A stretch of DNA of 13,182 nt from RAM1 sp943372585 (GTDB lineage Bacteria > Pseudomonadota > Gammaproteobacteria > Burkholderiales > Burkholderiaceae_C), in assembly GCA_943372585.1 (NCBI GenBank), contig CALRZF020000069.1, positions 1 through 13,182 of the forward strand. The letters run 5' to 3'. This document shows, one piece after another, positions 1 through 6,327 of the stretch. The position numbers and the translations under genes are program-made. The notes beneath the pieces are model-generated. The model was not told where the DNA came from and ran no database searches. It saw only the letters and a program-made list of their open reading frames with translations. Every line of letters begins with the position of its first letter. Within the stretch, counting starts at the first letter, position 1.

Positions 1-548
1 GCACCATGCTCAATTTCCTGCAGCTGATGAGCGCGGTAGCGACCAAGACCGCCGTGTATGTGGATGCCGTCAAGGGCACGCGCGCGCAGATCGTGGACAC
101 GCGCAAGACGCTGCCGGGCCTGCGCCTGGCGCAAAAGTACGCGGTGCGCACCGGCGGCGGGGTGAACCACCGCATCGGCCTGTACGACGCAGTGCTCATC
201 AAGGAAAACCACATTGCCGCGGCCGGCGGGGTCACGCCGGTATTGCAGGCCGCAGCGCGCGTTGCGGCACAGGCCACCGTCATCGAGATCGAGGTGGAAA
301 CGCTGGACCAGCTGCGCGAGGCGCTGGACGCGGGCGCGAAGATGGTGCTGCTGGACAACATGAGCCTGCCCACGCTGCACGAGGCCGTCAGCATCAACGC
401 AGGCCGCGCCATTCTTGAAATATCGGGCGGCGTCACGCTGGACGGCATACGCGGCCTTGCGGAAACGGGCGTGGACCGCATCTCCATCGGGACCCTGACC
501 AAGGACGTCAAGGCCACGGACTTTTCCATGCGTTTGCAGGAGTTGTGA
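1..548 (+). CDS. nadC: Nicotinate-nucleotide pyrophosphorylase (quinolinate phosphoribosyltransferase), 3' part
   Basis: This is the C-terminal ~181 codons of NadC, cut by the left window edge; the frame enters at base 3, and the ATG at 6 is an internal methionine. The family is normally about 280-300 residues, so roughly the first 110 are missing. NadC is a cytoplasmic enzyme that joins quinolinate to phosphoribosyl pyrophosphate, releasing CO2 and giving nicotinate mononucleotide. Visible signatures are the DTRKTLPGLR substrate-binding stretch, NHRIGLYDAVLIKENH with its His-Arg and Lys phosphate/carboxylate contacts, EIEVE, LLDNM, and the closing ISGGVTLDGI and DRISIGTLTK strands of the barrel. 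The stop TGA (546-548) shares its A with the nadA ATG, so the two are probably one operon. The identification is firm; only the start is unseen. Confidence 0.96.
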   Translation, partial: TMLNFLQLMSAVATKTAVYVDAVKGTRAQIVDTRKTLPGLRLAQKYAVRTGGGVNHRIGLYDAVLIKENHIAAAGGVTPVLQAAARVAAQATVIEIEVETLDQLREALDAGAKMVLLDNMSLPTLHEAVSINAGRAILEISGGVTLDGIRGLAETGVDRISIGTLTKDVKATDFSMRLQEL

Positions 549-1663
549 TGAGCACAGTGATTGACGTTGAATACGAACAACCCGAGACCATTGGCGCCGC
601 GGTGTGCGAAACCAAGCACGCCTGGGCCCGCATCCCGGTGGAGCCGGGGCCCAAACAGCGTGCCGAGCTGAAAGACAAAATCCGCCGCCTGCTGAAAGAG
701 AAAAACGCGGTCATGGTGTCGCACTACTACGTGCATCCGGACCTGCAGGACCTGGCCGAAGAAACCGGCGGCATCGTCAGCGATTCACTGGAGATGGCAC
801 GCTTTGGCCGCGACCATGCGGCGCAGACGCTGGTGGTGTCGGGCGTGAAATTCATGGGCGAAACGGCCAAGATCCTGAGCCCCGAAAAGCGCGTGCTCAT
901 GCCCGACCTGGACGCCAACTGCTCGCTGGACCTGGGCTGCCCTATAGAAGAATTCAACGCATTCTGCGACGCGCACCCCGACCGCACGGTGGTGGTGTAT
1001 GCCAACACGAGCGCGGCCGTGAAGGCGCGGTCTGACTGGCTGGTCACGTCCAGCTGCGCTTTAGACATCGTGGGCGCGCTGAAAGAAAAGGGCCACAAGA
1101 TTTTGTGGGCGCCCGACCGCCACCTGGGCGGCTACATCCAGCGCCAGACGGGTGCCGACATGGTGTTCTGGAACGGCTCATGCATCGTGCACGACGAGTT
1201 CAAGGCGTTTGAGCTGCAGGCGCTGATGAAGGAGCACCCGCAAGCCAAGGTGCTGGTGCACCCGGAGTCGCCCGCCGATGTGGTGGCGCTGGCGCATGCG
1301 GTGGGCTCCACGTCGGCCATCCTGAAAGCCGCGAAAGACATGGACGCAAAGGAGTTCATCGTGGCCACCGACAACGGCATGATGCACAAGCTGCGCACGC
1401 TGAACCCGGGCAAGGTTTTTTATGAGGCGCCGACCGCCGGCAACAGCGCCACCTGCAAAAGCTGTGCGCACTGCCCCTGGATGGCCATGAACGGCCTGGC
1501 CGGGCTGGCCCAGGTGCTGGAAACGGGTGCCAATGAAATCCACGTGGACCCGGCGCTGGGCCTGCAGGCCCGTGTGCCGATCGACCGCATGCTGGCGTTT
1601 ACCGCTGCACTGAAGGCGGGGCAACCGGCGGGGTCGCTGGTGCCGAATATAGGCGCGGCCTGA
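548..1663 (+). CDS. nadA: Quinolinate synthase (4Fe-4S)
   Basis: NadA condenses iminoaspartate with dihydroxyacetone phosphate to form quinolinate in NAD synthesis. The product is 371 residues. The three cysteines expected to hold the 4Fe-4S cluster are Cys125 (DANCSLD), Cys212 (NGSCIVHDEF) and Cys309 (AHCPWMAMN). Cys309 lies in a C-x2-C-x2-C run (303, 306, 309), as in E. coli-type NadA. Other family marks are VSHYYVHPDLQDLAE near the N-terminus and the SDSLEMARF helix. I chose ATG 548 because a GGAG at 539-542 is 5 bases upstream; the in-frame GTG at 545 would sit only 2 bases from it. The start overlaps the nadC stop by one base, suggesting translational coupling. The gene ends 10 bases before the convergent nadB stop. 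Confidence 0.97.
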   Translation: MSTVIDVEYEQPETIGAAVCETKHAWARIPVEPGPKQRAELKDKIRRLLKEKNAVMVSHYYVHPDLQDLAEETGGIVSDSLEMARFGRDHAAQTLVVSGVKFMGETAKILSPEKRVLMPDLDANCSLDLGCPIEEFNAFCDAHPDRTVVVYANTSAAVKARSDWLVTSSCALDIVGALKEKGHKILWAPDRHLGGYIQRQTGADMVFWNGSCIVHDEFKAFELQALMKEHPQAKVLVHPESPADVVALAHAVGSTSAILKAAKDMDAKEFIVATDNGMMHKLRTLNPGKVFYEAPTAGNSATCKSCAHCPWMAMNGLAGLAQVLETGANEIHVDPALGLQARVPIDRMLAFTAALKAGQPAGSLVPNIGAA

Positions 1664-1673
1664 CGTACCGCGC
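1653..1673. terminator. Possible weak bidirectional hairpin between convergent nadA and nadB
   Basis: GCGCGG (1653-1658) pairs perfectly with CCGCGC (1668-1673) around a 9-base loop. The structure overlaps the nadA stop and abuts the nadB stop. Neither strand has a U-tract after the stem, so it is not a classic intrinsic terminator. It could still stall polymerase or protect the 3' ends of both converging messages. The pairing is seen; the role is inference. Confidence 0.3.
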
Positions 1674-3257
1674 TCAGGGCGCGAGCGTGGTCGGCTGCGG
1701 GTCGGCCAGCAGCCCCGGGTAGTCCAGGCTGTAGTGCAGCCCGCGGCTTTCATGCCGGGCCTGCGCCGAGCGCACGATCAGCTCGGCCACCTGCACCAGG
1801 TTGCGCAGTTCCAGCAAATCACGCGTGACGTGAAAGTGCGCGTAGAACTCCTGGATCTCGTCCTGCAGCAGCGTGATGCGGTGCAACGCGCGCTCCAGCC
1901 GCTTGTTGGTGCGCACAATGCCCACGTAGTCCCACATGAAGCGGCGCAGCTCATCCCAGTTGTGCGAGATCACCACGGCTTCGTCGGCGTCGGTCACGCG
2001 GCTGTCGTCCCACGCGGGCAGCACGGGCGGTGTGGACAGCGGCGACTGCAGGATGTCCAGCGCAGCGGCGCGGGCAAACACCATGCACTCCACCAGCGAA
2101 TTGCTGGCCAGCCGGTTGGCGCCGTGCAGGCCGGTGTAGGCCGTCTCACCGATCGCATGCAGGCCCACCAGGTCGGTGCGGCCGTTCAGGTCGGTGTGGA
2201 TGCCGCCGCAGGTGTAGTGCGCAGCGGGCACCACGGGGATGGGCTGCTTTGAAATGTCGATGCCGAACTCCAGGCAGCGCGCGTAGATGTTCGGGAAGTG
2301 CGCCTGGATGAACGCGAGCGGCTGGTGCGAGATGTCCAGGTTCACGCAGTCAATGCCGTGCTTCTTCATTTCAAAGTCGATCGCGCGGGCCACGATGTCG
2401 CGCGGGGCCAGTTCGGCGCGGATGTCGTGCTGCGGCATGAAGCGCGCACCGCCTGCAGACTCGGGCAGCTTGAGCTGGCCGCCTTCACCGCGCACCGCTT
2501 CGCTGATTAAAAAGCTCTTGGCATGCGGGTGGTACAGGCAGGTCGGGTGGAACTGGATGAACTCCATGTTGCTCACGCGGCAGCCCGCGCGCCAGGCCGC
2601 GGCAATGCCGTCGCCCGTGGCCGTATCGGGGTTGGTGGTGTACAGGTACACCTTGCCCGCGCCGCCGGTGGCCAGGATGGTGTGCGGGGCGCGAAAGGTC
2701 AGCACCTGGTCGGTCTTTTCGTCCAGCGCGTACAGGCCCAGGCAGCGGTTCAGCGGCAGGCCGCGCTTTTTGCCGGTGATCAGGTCCACCAGCACATGGT
2801 TTTCAAACAGCGTGATGTTGGGTGCGCGGCGCACATGCTCGATCAGCGTCTTCTGCACGGCGGCGCCGGTGGCGTCCGTGACGTGCACGATGCGCCGCGC
2901 GCTGTGGCCGCCTTCGCGCGTCAGGTGCAGGTGGCCGTCTTCTTCAGAAAACGGCACGCCCAGCTCGCGCAGCCAGGCAATGCTCTTGGGCGCGTGTTCC
3001 ACCACAAAGCGGGTGGCGGCCGGGTCCGACAGGCCCGCGCCTGCCACCAGGGTGTCGTCCACATGGGCGTCAAAGGTGTCGCCCTCGGCCAGCACGGCGG
3101 CAATGCCGCCCTGGGCCCAGCCGCTGGAGCCATCGCTCATGGCGCGCTTGGTCAGGATCGCGATGCGGCGCGTGGGTGACAGGTGCAGCGCTGCAGACAG
3201 GCCCGCCAGGCCGCTGCCGACGATCAGCACGTCGAAGTCGTAAGAGGTTTGGGTCAC
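1674..3257 (-). CDS. nadB: L-aspartate oxidase
   Basis: NadB is a cytoplasmic FAD enzyme that oxidises L-aspartate to iminoaspartate, the substrate of NadA. The 527-residue length is close to the E. coli enzyme. The N-terminus carries the dinucleotide fold (GSGLAGLSAALHLS, residues 14-27). It is followed by GSSGWAQGGIAAVL, a second FAD-contact region ATGGAGKVYLYTTNPDTATG, the EFIQFHPTC strand, the HYTCGGIHTD active-site region and the ANRLASNSLVECMVF flavin-binding segment typical of the succinate dehydrogenase/fumarate reductase flavoprotein family. The start is GTG, 17 bases after the scpA stop, and I see no Shine-Dalgarno-like sequence in that gap. The nucleotide-binding fold begins at residue 9, so a later start is unlikely. 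It is probably cotranscribed with scpA, away from nadC-nadA. Confidence 0.96.
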   Translation of the reverse strand: MTQTSYDFDVLIVGSGLAGLSAALHLSPTRRIAILTKRAMSDGSSGWAQGGIAAVLAEGDTFDAHVDDTLVAGAGLSDPAATRFVVEHAPKSIAWLRELGVPFSEEDGHLHLTREGGHSARRIVHVTDATGAAVQKTLIEHVRRAPNITLFENHVLVDLITGKKRGLPLNRCLGLYALDEKTDQVLTFRAPHTILATGGAGKVYLYTTNPDTATGDGIAAAWRAGCRVSNMEFIQFHPTCLYHPHAKSFLISEAVRGEGGQLKLPESAGGARFMPQHDIRAELAPRDIVARAIDFEMKKHGIDCVNLDISHQPLAFIQAHFPNIYARCLEFGIDISKQPIPVVPAAHYTCGGIHTDLNGRTDLVGLHAIGETAYTGLHGANRLASNSLVECMVFARAAALDILQSPLSTPPVLPAWDDSRVTDADEAVVISHNWDELRRFMWDYVGIVRTNKRLERALHRITLLQDEIQEFYAHFHVTRDLLELRNLVQVAELIVRSAQARHESRGLHYSLDYPGLLADPQPTTLAP

Positions 3258-3274
3258 GGCAGAAATGAAAAGGG

Positions 3275-4114
3275 CTACGCTGGGGAGTAAGCCAGGCGCA
3301 CATAGATGGGGGCAAACGCTTCGGCCTGCGTGACCTCGACCAGCGTTTCCTTGGCCAGCTCCAGCAGGGCGATGAAGGTCACGATCAGAACGGGCACGCC
3401 GCGGGTCACGTCAAACAGGTTTTCAAACTCGACGAACTTGCGGCCCTGCAGGTGACGCAGCACGATGCTCATGTGCTCGCGCACGGACAGTTCCTCGCGC
3501 GTGATCTTGTGGTGCTGCACCAGCTTCGCCCGCTTGATGATGTCGCGCCAGGCGTCCTGCAGGTCCACCACGTTCACGTCGGGAAAGCGCGGCTGGATGG
3601 ACTGCTCGATGTACACCTGCGCGCGCAGCACGTCGCGTCCCACCTGGGGCACGGCGTTCAGCTTGGCGGCGGCCAGCTTCATCTGCTCGTATTCCAGCAG
3701 GCGGCGCACCAGCTCGGCGCGCGGGTCCTCAGGCTCCTGGCCTTCGGCGGTCTTTTTGGGCGGCAGCAGCATGCGCGACTTGATCTCGATCAGCATCGCG
3801 GCCATCAGCAGGTATTCAGCCGCCAGCTCCAGGTTGCGGCTGCGGATCTCTTCCACATACACCAGGTACTGTCGCGTCACCCCGGCCATGGGGATGTCCA
3901 GGATGTTGAAGTTCTGCTTGCGGATCAGGTACAGCAGCAAGTCCAGCGGGCCTTCAAAGGCCTCCAGGAACACCTCCAGCGCATCGGGCGGGATGTACAG
4001 GTCGGTGGGCATGGCGAACAGCGGTTCGCCATACAGGCGGGCCAGCGCCACCTGGTCCACCACATCAGGCATGCCGGGCACGCCTTGCAGGGGCACGGCT
4101 GCCGGTGCGCTCAC
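3275..4114 (-). CDS. scpA: Segregation and condensation protein A
   Basis: ScpA is the kleisin of the bacterial SMC-ScpAB condensin complex, which acts on the chromosome in segregation. The 279-residue product has the family's N-terminal domain (LEAFEGPLDLLLYLIRKQNF and the NILDIPMAGVTRQYL stretch), the helical AAEYLLMAAMLIEIKSRMLLPP segment, an acidic linker, and a C-terminal winged-helix-like end (GVPVLIVTFIALLELAKETL) that would bind the SMC head. About 45 residues precede the conserved domain, slightly long but common in this lineage. The GTG start at 4114 overlaps the upstream TGA stop by 4 bases (GTGA), implying coupling. An in-frame ATG ten or so codons inside is an alternative. No scpB is in the window. 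Confidence 0.94.
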   Translation of the reverse strand: MSAPAAVPLQGVPGMPDVVDQVALARLYGEPLFAMPTDLYIPPDALEVFLEAFEGPLDLLLYLIRKQNFNILDIPMAGVTRQYLVYVEEIRSRNLELAAEYLLMAAMLIEIKSRMLLPPKKTAEGQEPEDPRAELVRRLLEYEQMKLAAAKLNAVPQVGRDVLRAQVYIEQSIQPRFPDVNVVDLQDAWRDIIKRAKLVQHHKITREELSVREHMSIVLRHLQGRKFVEFENLFDVTRGVPVLIVTFIALLELAKETLVEVTQAEAFAPIYVRLAYSPA

Positions 4115-4326
4115 TTGGCGTCGGTCTGGTAGACGTAGGGTTTTTGCGGCACTTCACCGGCCCGGTAGTCACCCCAGGCGCTGCGGTCTACCGCCTTGTC
4201 CCACAGCAGGGCGCGGCCGGCGCGCTGCTGCGATTCGAGGTCGGGCTTGCCGGTCTTCAGTTCATCAATGAACTGGGTGATTTCAGACTTGTAATGGGCG
4301 CGGCGGAAGAAATTGGCGATGGACAT
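4111..4326 (-). CDS. DUF3460 family small protein
   Basis: This 71-residue cytoplasmic protein begins SIANFFRRAHYKSEITQFID and contains a conserved GRALLWDK segment. I recognise it as the DUF3460 family, short proteins typical of Burkholderiales and often next to scpA; no function is known to me. It has no signal peptide or membrane segment and is rich in charged residues. It starts at ATG 4326, about 20 bases after a TAAAAT-type -10 element, and its stop overlaps the scpA start by 4 bases. It is therefore the first gene of a DUF3460-scpA-nadB transcription unit. The family call rests on remembered sequence, not a search. Confidence 0.82.
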   Translation of the reverse strand: MSIANFFRRAHYKSEITQFIDELKTGKPDLESQQRAGRALLWDKAVDRSAWGDYRAGEVPQKPYVYQTDAK

Positions 4327-4346
4327 GGGGGAACCCTTTGACCGGG

Positions 4347-4352
4347 ATTTTA
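4347..4352 (-). promoter_or_regulatory. Predicted -10 element for the DUF3460-scpA-nadB unit
   Basis: On the minus strand the bases read GCTAAAATCCCGG, with TAAAAT at 4352-4347. The element lies between the sulP-type gene's stop and the DUF3460 start. No convincing TTGACA-like -35 lies 16-18 bases upstream. The same CTAAAAT core precedes two other minus-strand genes here, which supports it as a promoter element. Confidence 0.4.
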
Positions 4353-4368
4353 GCCCGTGGGCGCAATT

Positions 4369-6036
4369 TCAGCCCGCAGGGGCAGGACGGCCCGCCAGCT
4401 CCTGTGCAAACCCCGAGCGTTCAAACAGCTCACGCGGCTGCGCCTGCAGCGAATCCACCCGCAGCGTGCCGCCGCGTGCCAGCACGGCCTTGTGCAGCTG
4501 GCGCAGGGCGTCCAGGCCGGACGCGTCCAGCGACACCAGCTGCAGCGCGTCCAGCACCACCAGCGGCGCCGGGGGGCCGTTCTCAACCGCTTGCACGGCC
4601 ACGTCGATCTTGGCCACGGCGCCGAAAAACAGCGCGCCGTACAGCTTGTAAGTGAGCTGGTACTCGCTGCTGGCGATCAGCTCCACCCGGAACAGCGAGC
4701 TCATGCGCCGAATGAACAGCGCGCAGGCCAGTACCAGCCCCACCTGCACGGCAACCGTCAGGTCAAACACGACGGTCAGAAAGAACGTGCCCAGCATCAG
4801 CACGCGGTAATGGCTGCTGTACTGGCGCAGCCGCGCAAACGCATGCCATTCGCCCATGTTCCAGGCCACAAACAGCAATATGCCCGCCAGCACCGCCAGC
4901 GGCACATGCAGGGCCAGCGGCGCGGCCAGCAGCACCACCAGCAGCAGCGTCAGCGCATGCACCATGCCCGCTATGGGGGATGTGGCCCCGGCGCGCACAT
5001 TGGTCACCGTGCGGGCAATGGTGCCGGTGGCCGGCATGCCGCCAAAAAACGGCGTGATGAAGTTGGCCACGCCCTGGGCCATCAGCTCCTGGTTGGGGTC
5101 GTGCCGCGGCTGGGTGCCCAGCTGGTCGGCCACCCGCGCGCACAGCAGCGATTCAATGGCGCCCAGCAGCGCAATGGTCAGCGTGGGCGTGACCAGCAGC
5201 TTGACCGTTTCCCACGAAAAAGCCGGCAGCGCAAACGACGGCAGGCCCTGCGGTATGCCGCCAAAGCGCGTGCCAATCGTTTCCACCGGCAGATGCAGGA
5301 ACCACGCAAACACCGTGAGCGTGACCAGCGCCACGATGGGCCCCGGCATGCGCGACGTGACCCGCACGGCGCGCCCCATGCCCGGCAGCTCCAGCGCGTG
5401 GTGGATGGCGTGGTGCACGGCTGACTTTTCATTCCACAGCCGCGGCCACAGCACCAGGCCCAGCACGCAGGCTGCCCCCAGGCCAAAGGCGTAGGGGTTG
5501 AAGGTGTCCAGGTGCTGGCCCATGACCTTGAGCTGGGTGAAGAAGTCTGCCGGCATCTTGGGCACGGTCAGGCCCAGCCAGTCGCGCAGCTGCGACGCGG
5601 CAATCAGCACCGCTATCCCGTTGGTAAAGCCGATCACGATGCTGACCGGCACATAGCGCACCAGCGTGCCGAGCTTGAGCAGGCCCAGCACAAACAGCAG
5701 CACGCCCGCGCAGGCGGTGGATATCAGCAGGTTGGCCAGGCCATAGCGCTCGACGATGCCGTACACGATGACGATGAACGCGCCCGCCGGCCCGCCGATC
5801 TGCACGCTGGAGCCGCCCAGCGCCGAGATCAGAAAGCCCGCGATGATGGCCGTCCACAGCCCCGCCTGCGGCGACAGGCCCGACGCGATGGCAAACGCCA
5901 TGGCCAGCGGCAGCGCCACGATGCCCACCGTCATGCCCGCGCCCGCGTCGGCCATGAAGCGCGCGCGGCTGTAGCCGCGCAGCGAATCGATCAACCGGGG
6001 GTGAAAGCCCGCCAGGTGCAGGCGGGGCGGGGTCAA
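4369..6036 (-). CDS. SulP family inorganic anion transporter with STAS domain
   Basis: This is a 555-residue inner-membrane transporter of the SLC26/SulP family. The membrane domain starts about residue 30 with ADAGAGMTVGIVALPLAMAF and continues through the family's GGPAGAFIVIVYGI signature and many hydrophobic segments to about residue 430. A cytoplasmic STAS domain follows (about 440-545) with the LDASGLDAL loop and a typical alternating strand-helix pattern. Members move sulfate, bicarbonate or C4-dicarboxylates; the substrate cannot be told from sequence. The chosen start is TTG at 6036, 4 bases after the upstream lipoprotein stop, with GGGGA as a possible ribosome site. No ATG or GTG lies before the conserved region until the methionine near residue 28. 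The ribosome site lies in a hairpin with the upstream gene's end. Confidence 0.92.
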   Translation of the reverse strand: MTPPRLHLAGFHPRLIDSLRGYSRARFMADAGAGMTVGIVALPLAMAFAIASGLSPQAGLWTAIIAGFLISALGGSSVQIGGPAGAFIVIVYGIVERYGLANLLISTACAGVLLFVLGLLKLGTLVRYVPVSIVIGFTNGIAVLIAASQLRDWLGLTVPKMPADFFTQLKVMGQHLDTFNPYAFGLGAACVLGLVLWPRLWNEKSAVHHAIHHALELPGMGRAVRVTSRMPGPIVALVTLTVFAWFLHLPVETIGTRFGGIPQGLPSFALPAFSWETVKLLVTPTLTIALLGAIESLLCARVADQLGTQPRHDPNQELMAQGVANFITPFFGGMPATGTIARTVTNVRAGATSPIAGMVHALTLLLVVLLAAPLALHVPLAVLAGILLFVAWNMGEWHAFARLRQYSSHYRVLMLGTFFLTVVFDLTVAVQVGLVLACALFIRRMSSLFRVELIASSEYQLTYKLYGALFFGAVAKIDVAVQAVENGPPAPLVVLDALQLVSLDASGLDALRQLHKAVLARGGTLRVDSLQAQPRELFERSGFAQELAGRPAPAG

Positions 6037-6040
6037 GGTG

Positions 6041-6244
6041 TCAATCCCCGCCGGGGATGGCGGCGTCAGCTACCGCGCCAACCGCGCGTCCGGCCAGCCG
6101 CGCGGTGCCGATGGTGGCGTCTGCTGCCAGGCCGACGGTCTTGACGGCCACGGTGGCGGCGACGTCGGCCACGGCGATGACGGCGCAGCCCTGCAAAGCC
6201 AAAGTAGCGGCCAGCAATACGGCCAGAAGAATGCGTTGAATCAT
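6041..6244 (-). CDS. Small putative lipoprotein
   Basis: The 67-residue product has a short charged N-terminus (MIQR), a hydrophobic core (ILLAVLLAATLA) and a lipobox LQGC with the lipidated Cys at position 20, so the mature chain is about 48 residues. That chain is almost wholly small residues (Ala, Val, Gly, Thr) with sparse Lys/Arg/Asp, giving a glycine/alanine-zipper look that may pack against a membrane or self-associate. I do not recognise a named function. I chose ATG 6244 rather than upstream in-frame starts because it places the signal peptide at the N-terminus and lies 22 bases after a TAAAAT element. It is 4 bases upstream of the SulP gene and probably shares its message. Confidence 0.78.
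   Translation of the reverse strand: MIQRILLAVLLAATLALQGCAVIAVADVAATVAVKTVGLAADATIGTARLAGRAVGAVADAAIPGGD
6044..6058 (-). promoter_or_regulatory. Hairpin covering the SulP-gene ribosome site
   Basis: On the minus strand ATCCCC, loop GGC, GGGGAT forms a 6-bp stem at the end of the lipoprotein gene. The GGGGA of the right arm is the only plausible Shine-Dalgarno sequence for the TTG start at 6036. Translation of the lipoprotein through this point would open the stem, which fits translational coupling. The pairing is seen; coupling is inference. Confidence 0.4.
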
Positions 6245-6266
6245 GAGGGCCCCCGGTTCTGCCTGC

Positions 6267-6272
6267 ATTTTA
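6267..6272 (-). promoter_or_regulatory. Predicted -10 element for the lipoprotein-SulP unit
   Basis: The minus strand reads CCTAAAATGCAGG, with TAAAAT at 6272-6267, 22 bases before the lipoprotein ATG. It lies between the end of the effector-like gene and the lipoprotein gene. No clear -35 box is visible. It matches the CTAAAAT cores at 4352 and 10738. Confidence 0.38.
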
Positions 6273-6287
6273 GGCCGGGCCTTCCTG

Positions 6288-6327
6288 GGTCCGACTTGAG
6301 GCCTCAGTGGCGCCTTCAGTCGGGACC
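6288..6327 (-). terminator. Stem-loop at the 3' end of the effector-like gene
   Basis: GGTCCGACT (6288-6296) pairs with AGTCGGGACC (6318-6327) as a 9-bp stem with one bulged base. The loop contains the perfect palindrome TGAGGCCTCA (6297-6306), which can form an inner or alternative stem. The structure spans the TGA stop of the minus-strand gene. There is no U-tract behind it, so it is either a Rho-dependent or imperfect terminator or a 3'-end stabiliser, separating this gene from the lipoprotein promoter. Confidence 0.42.

Noticed and set aside
2287..3243. A 318-codon open frame on the + strand opposite nadB.
   Set aside because: It has a Ser/Arg/Pro-rich composition typical of antisense frames, while nadB on the other strand has all expected motifs.
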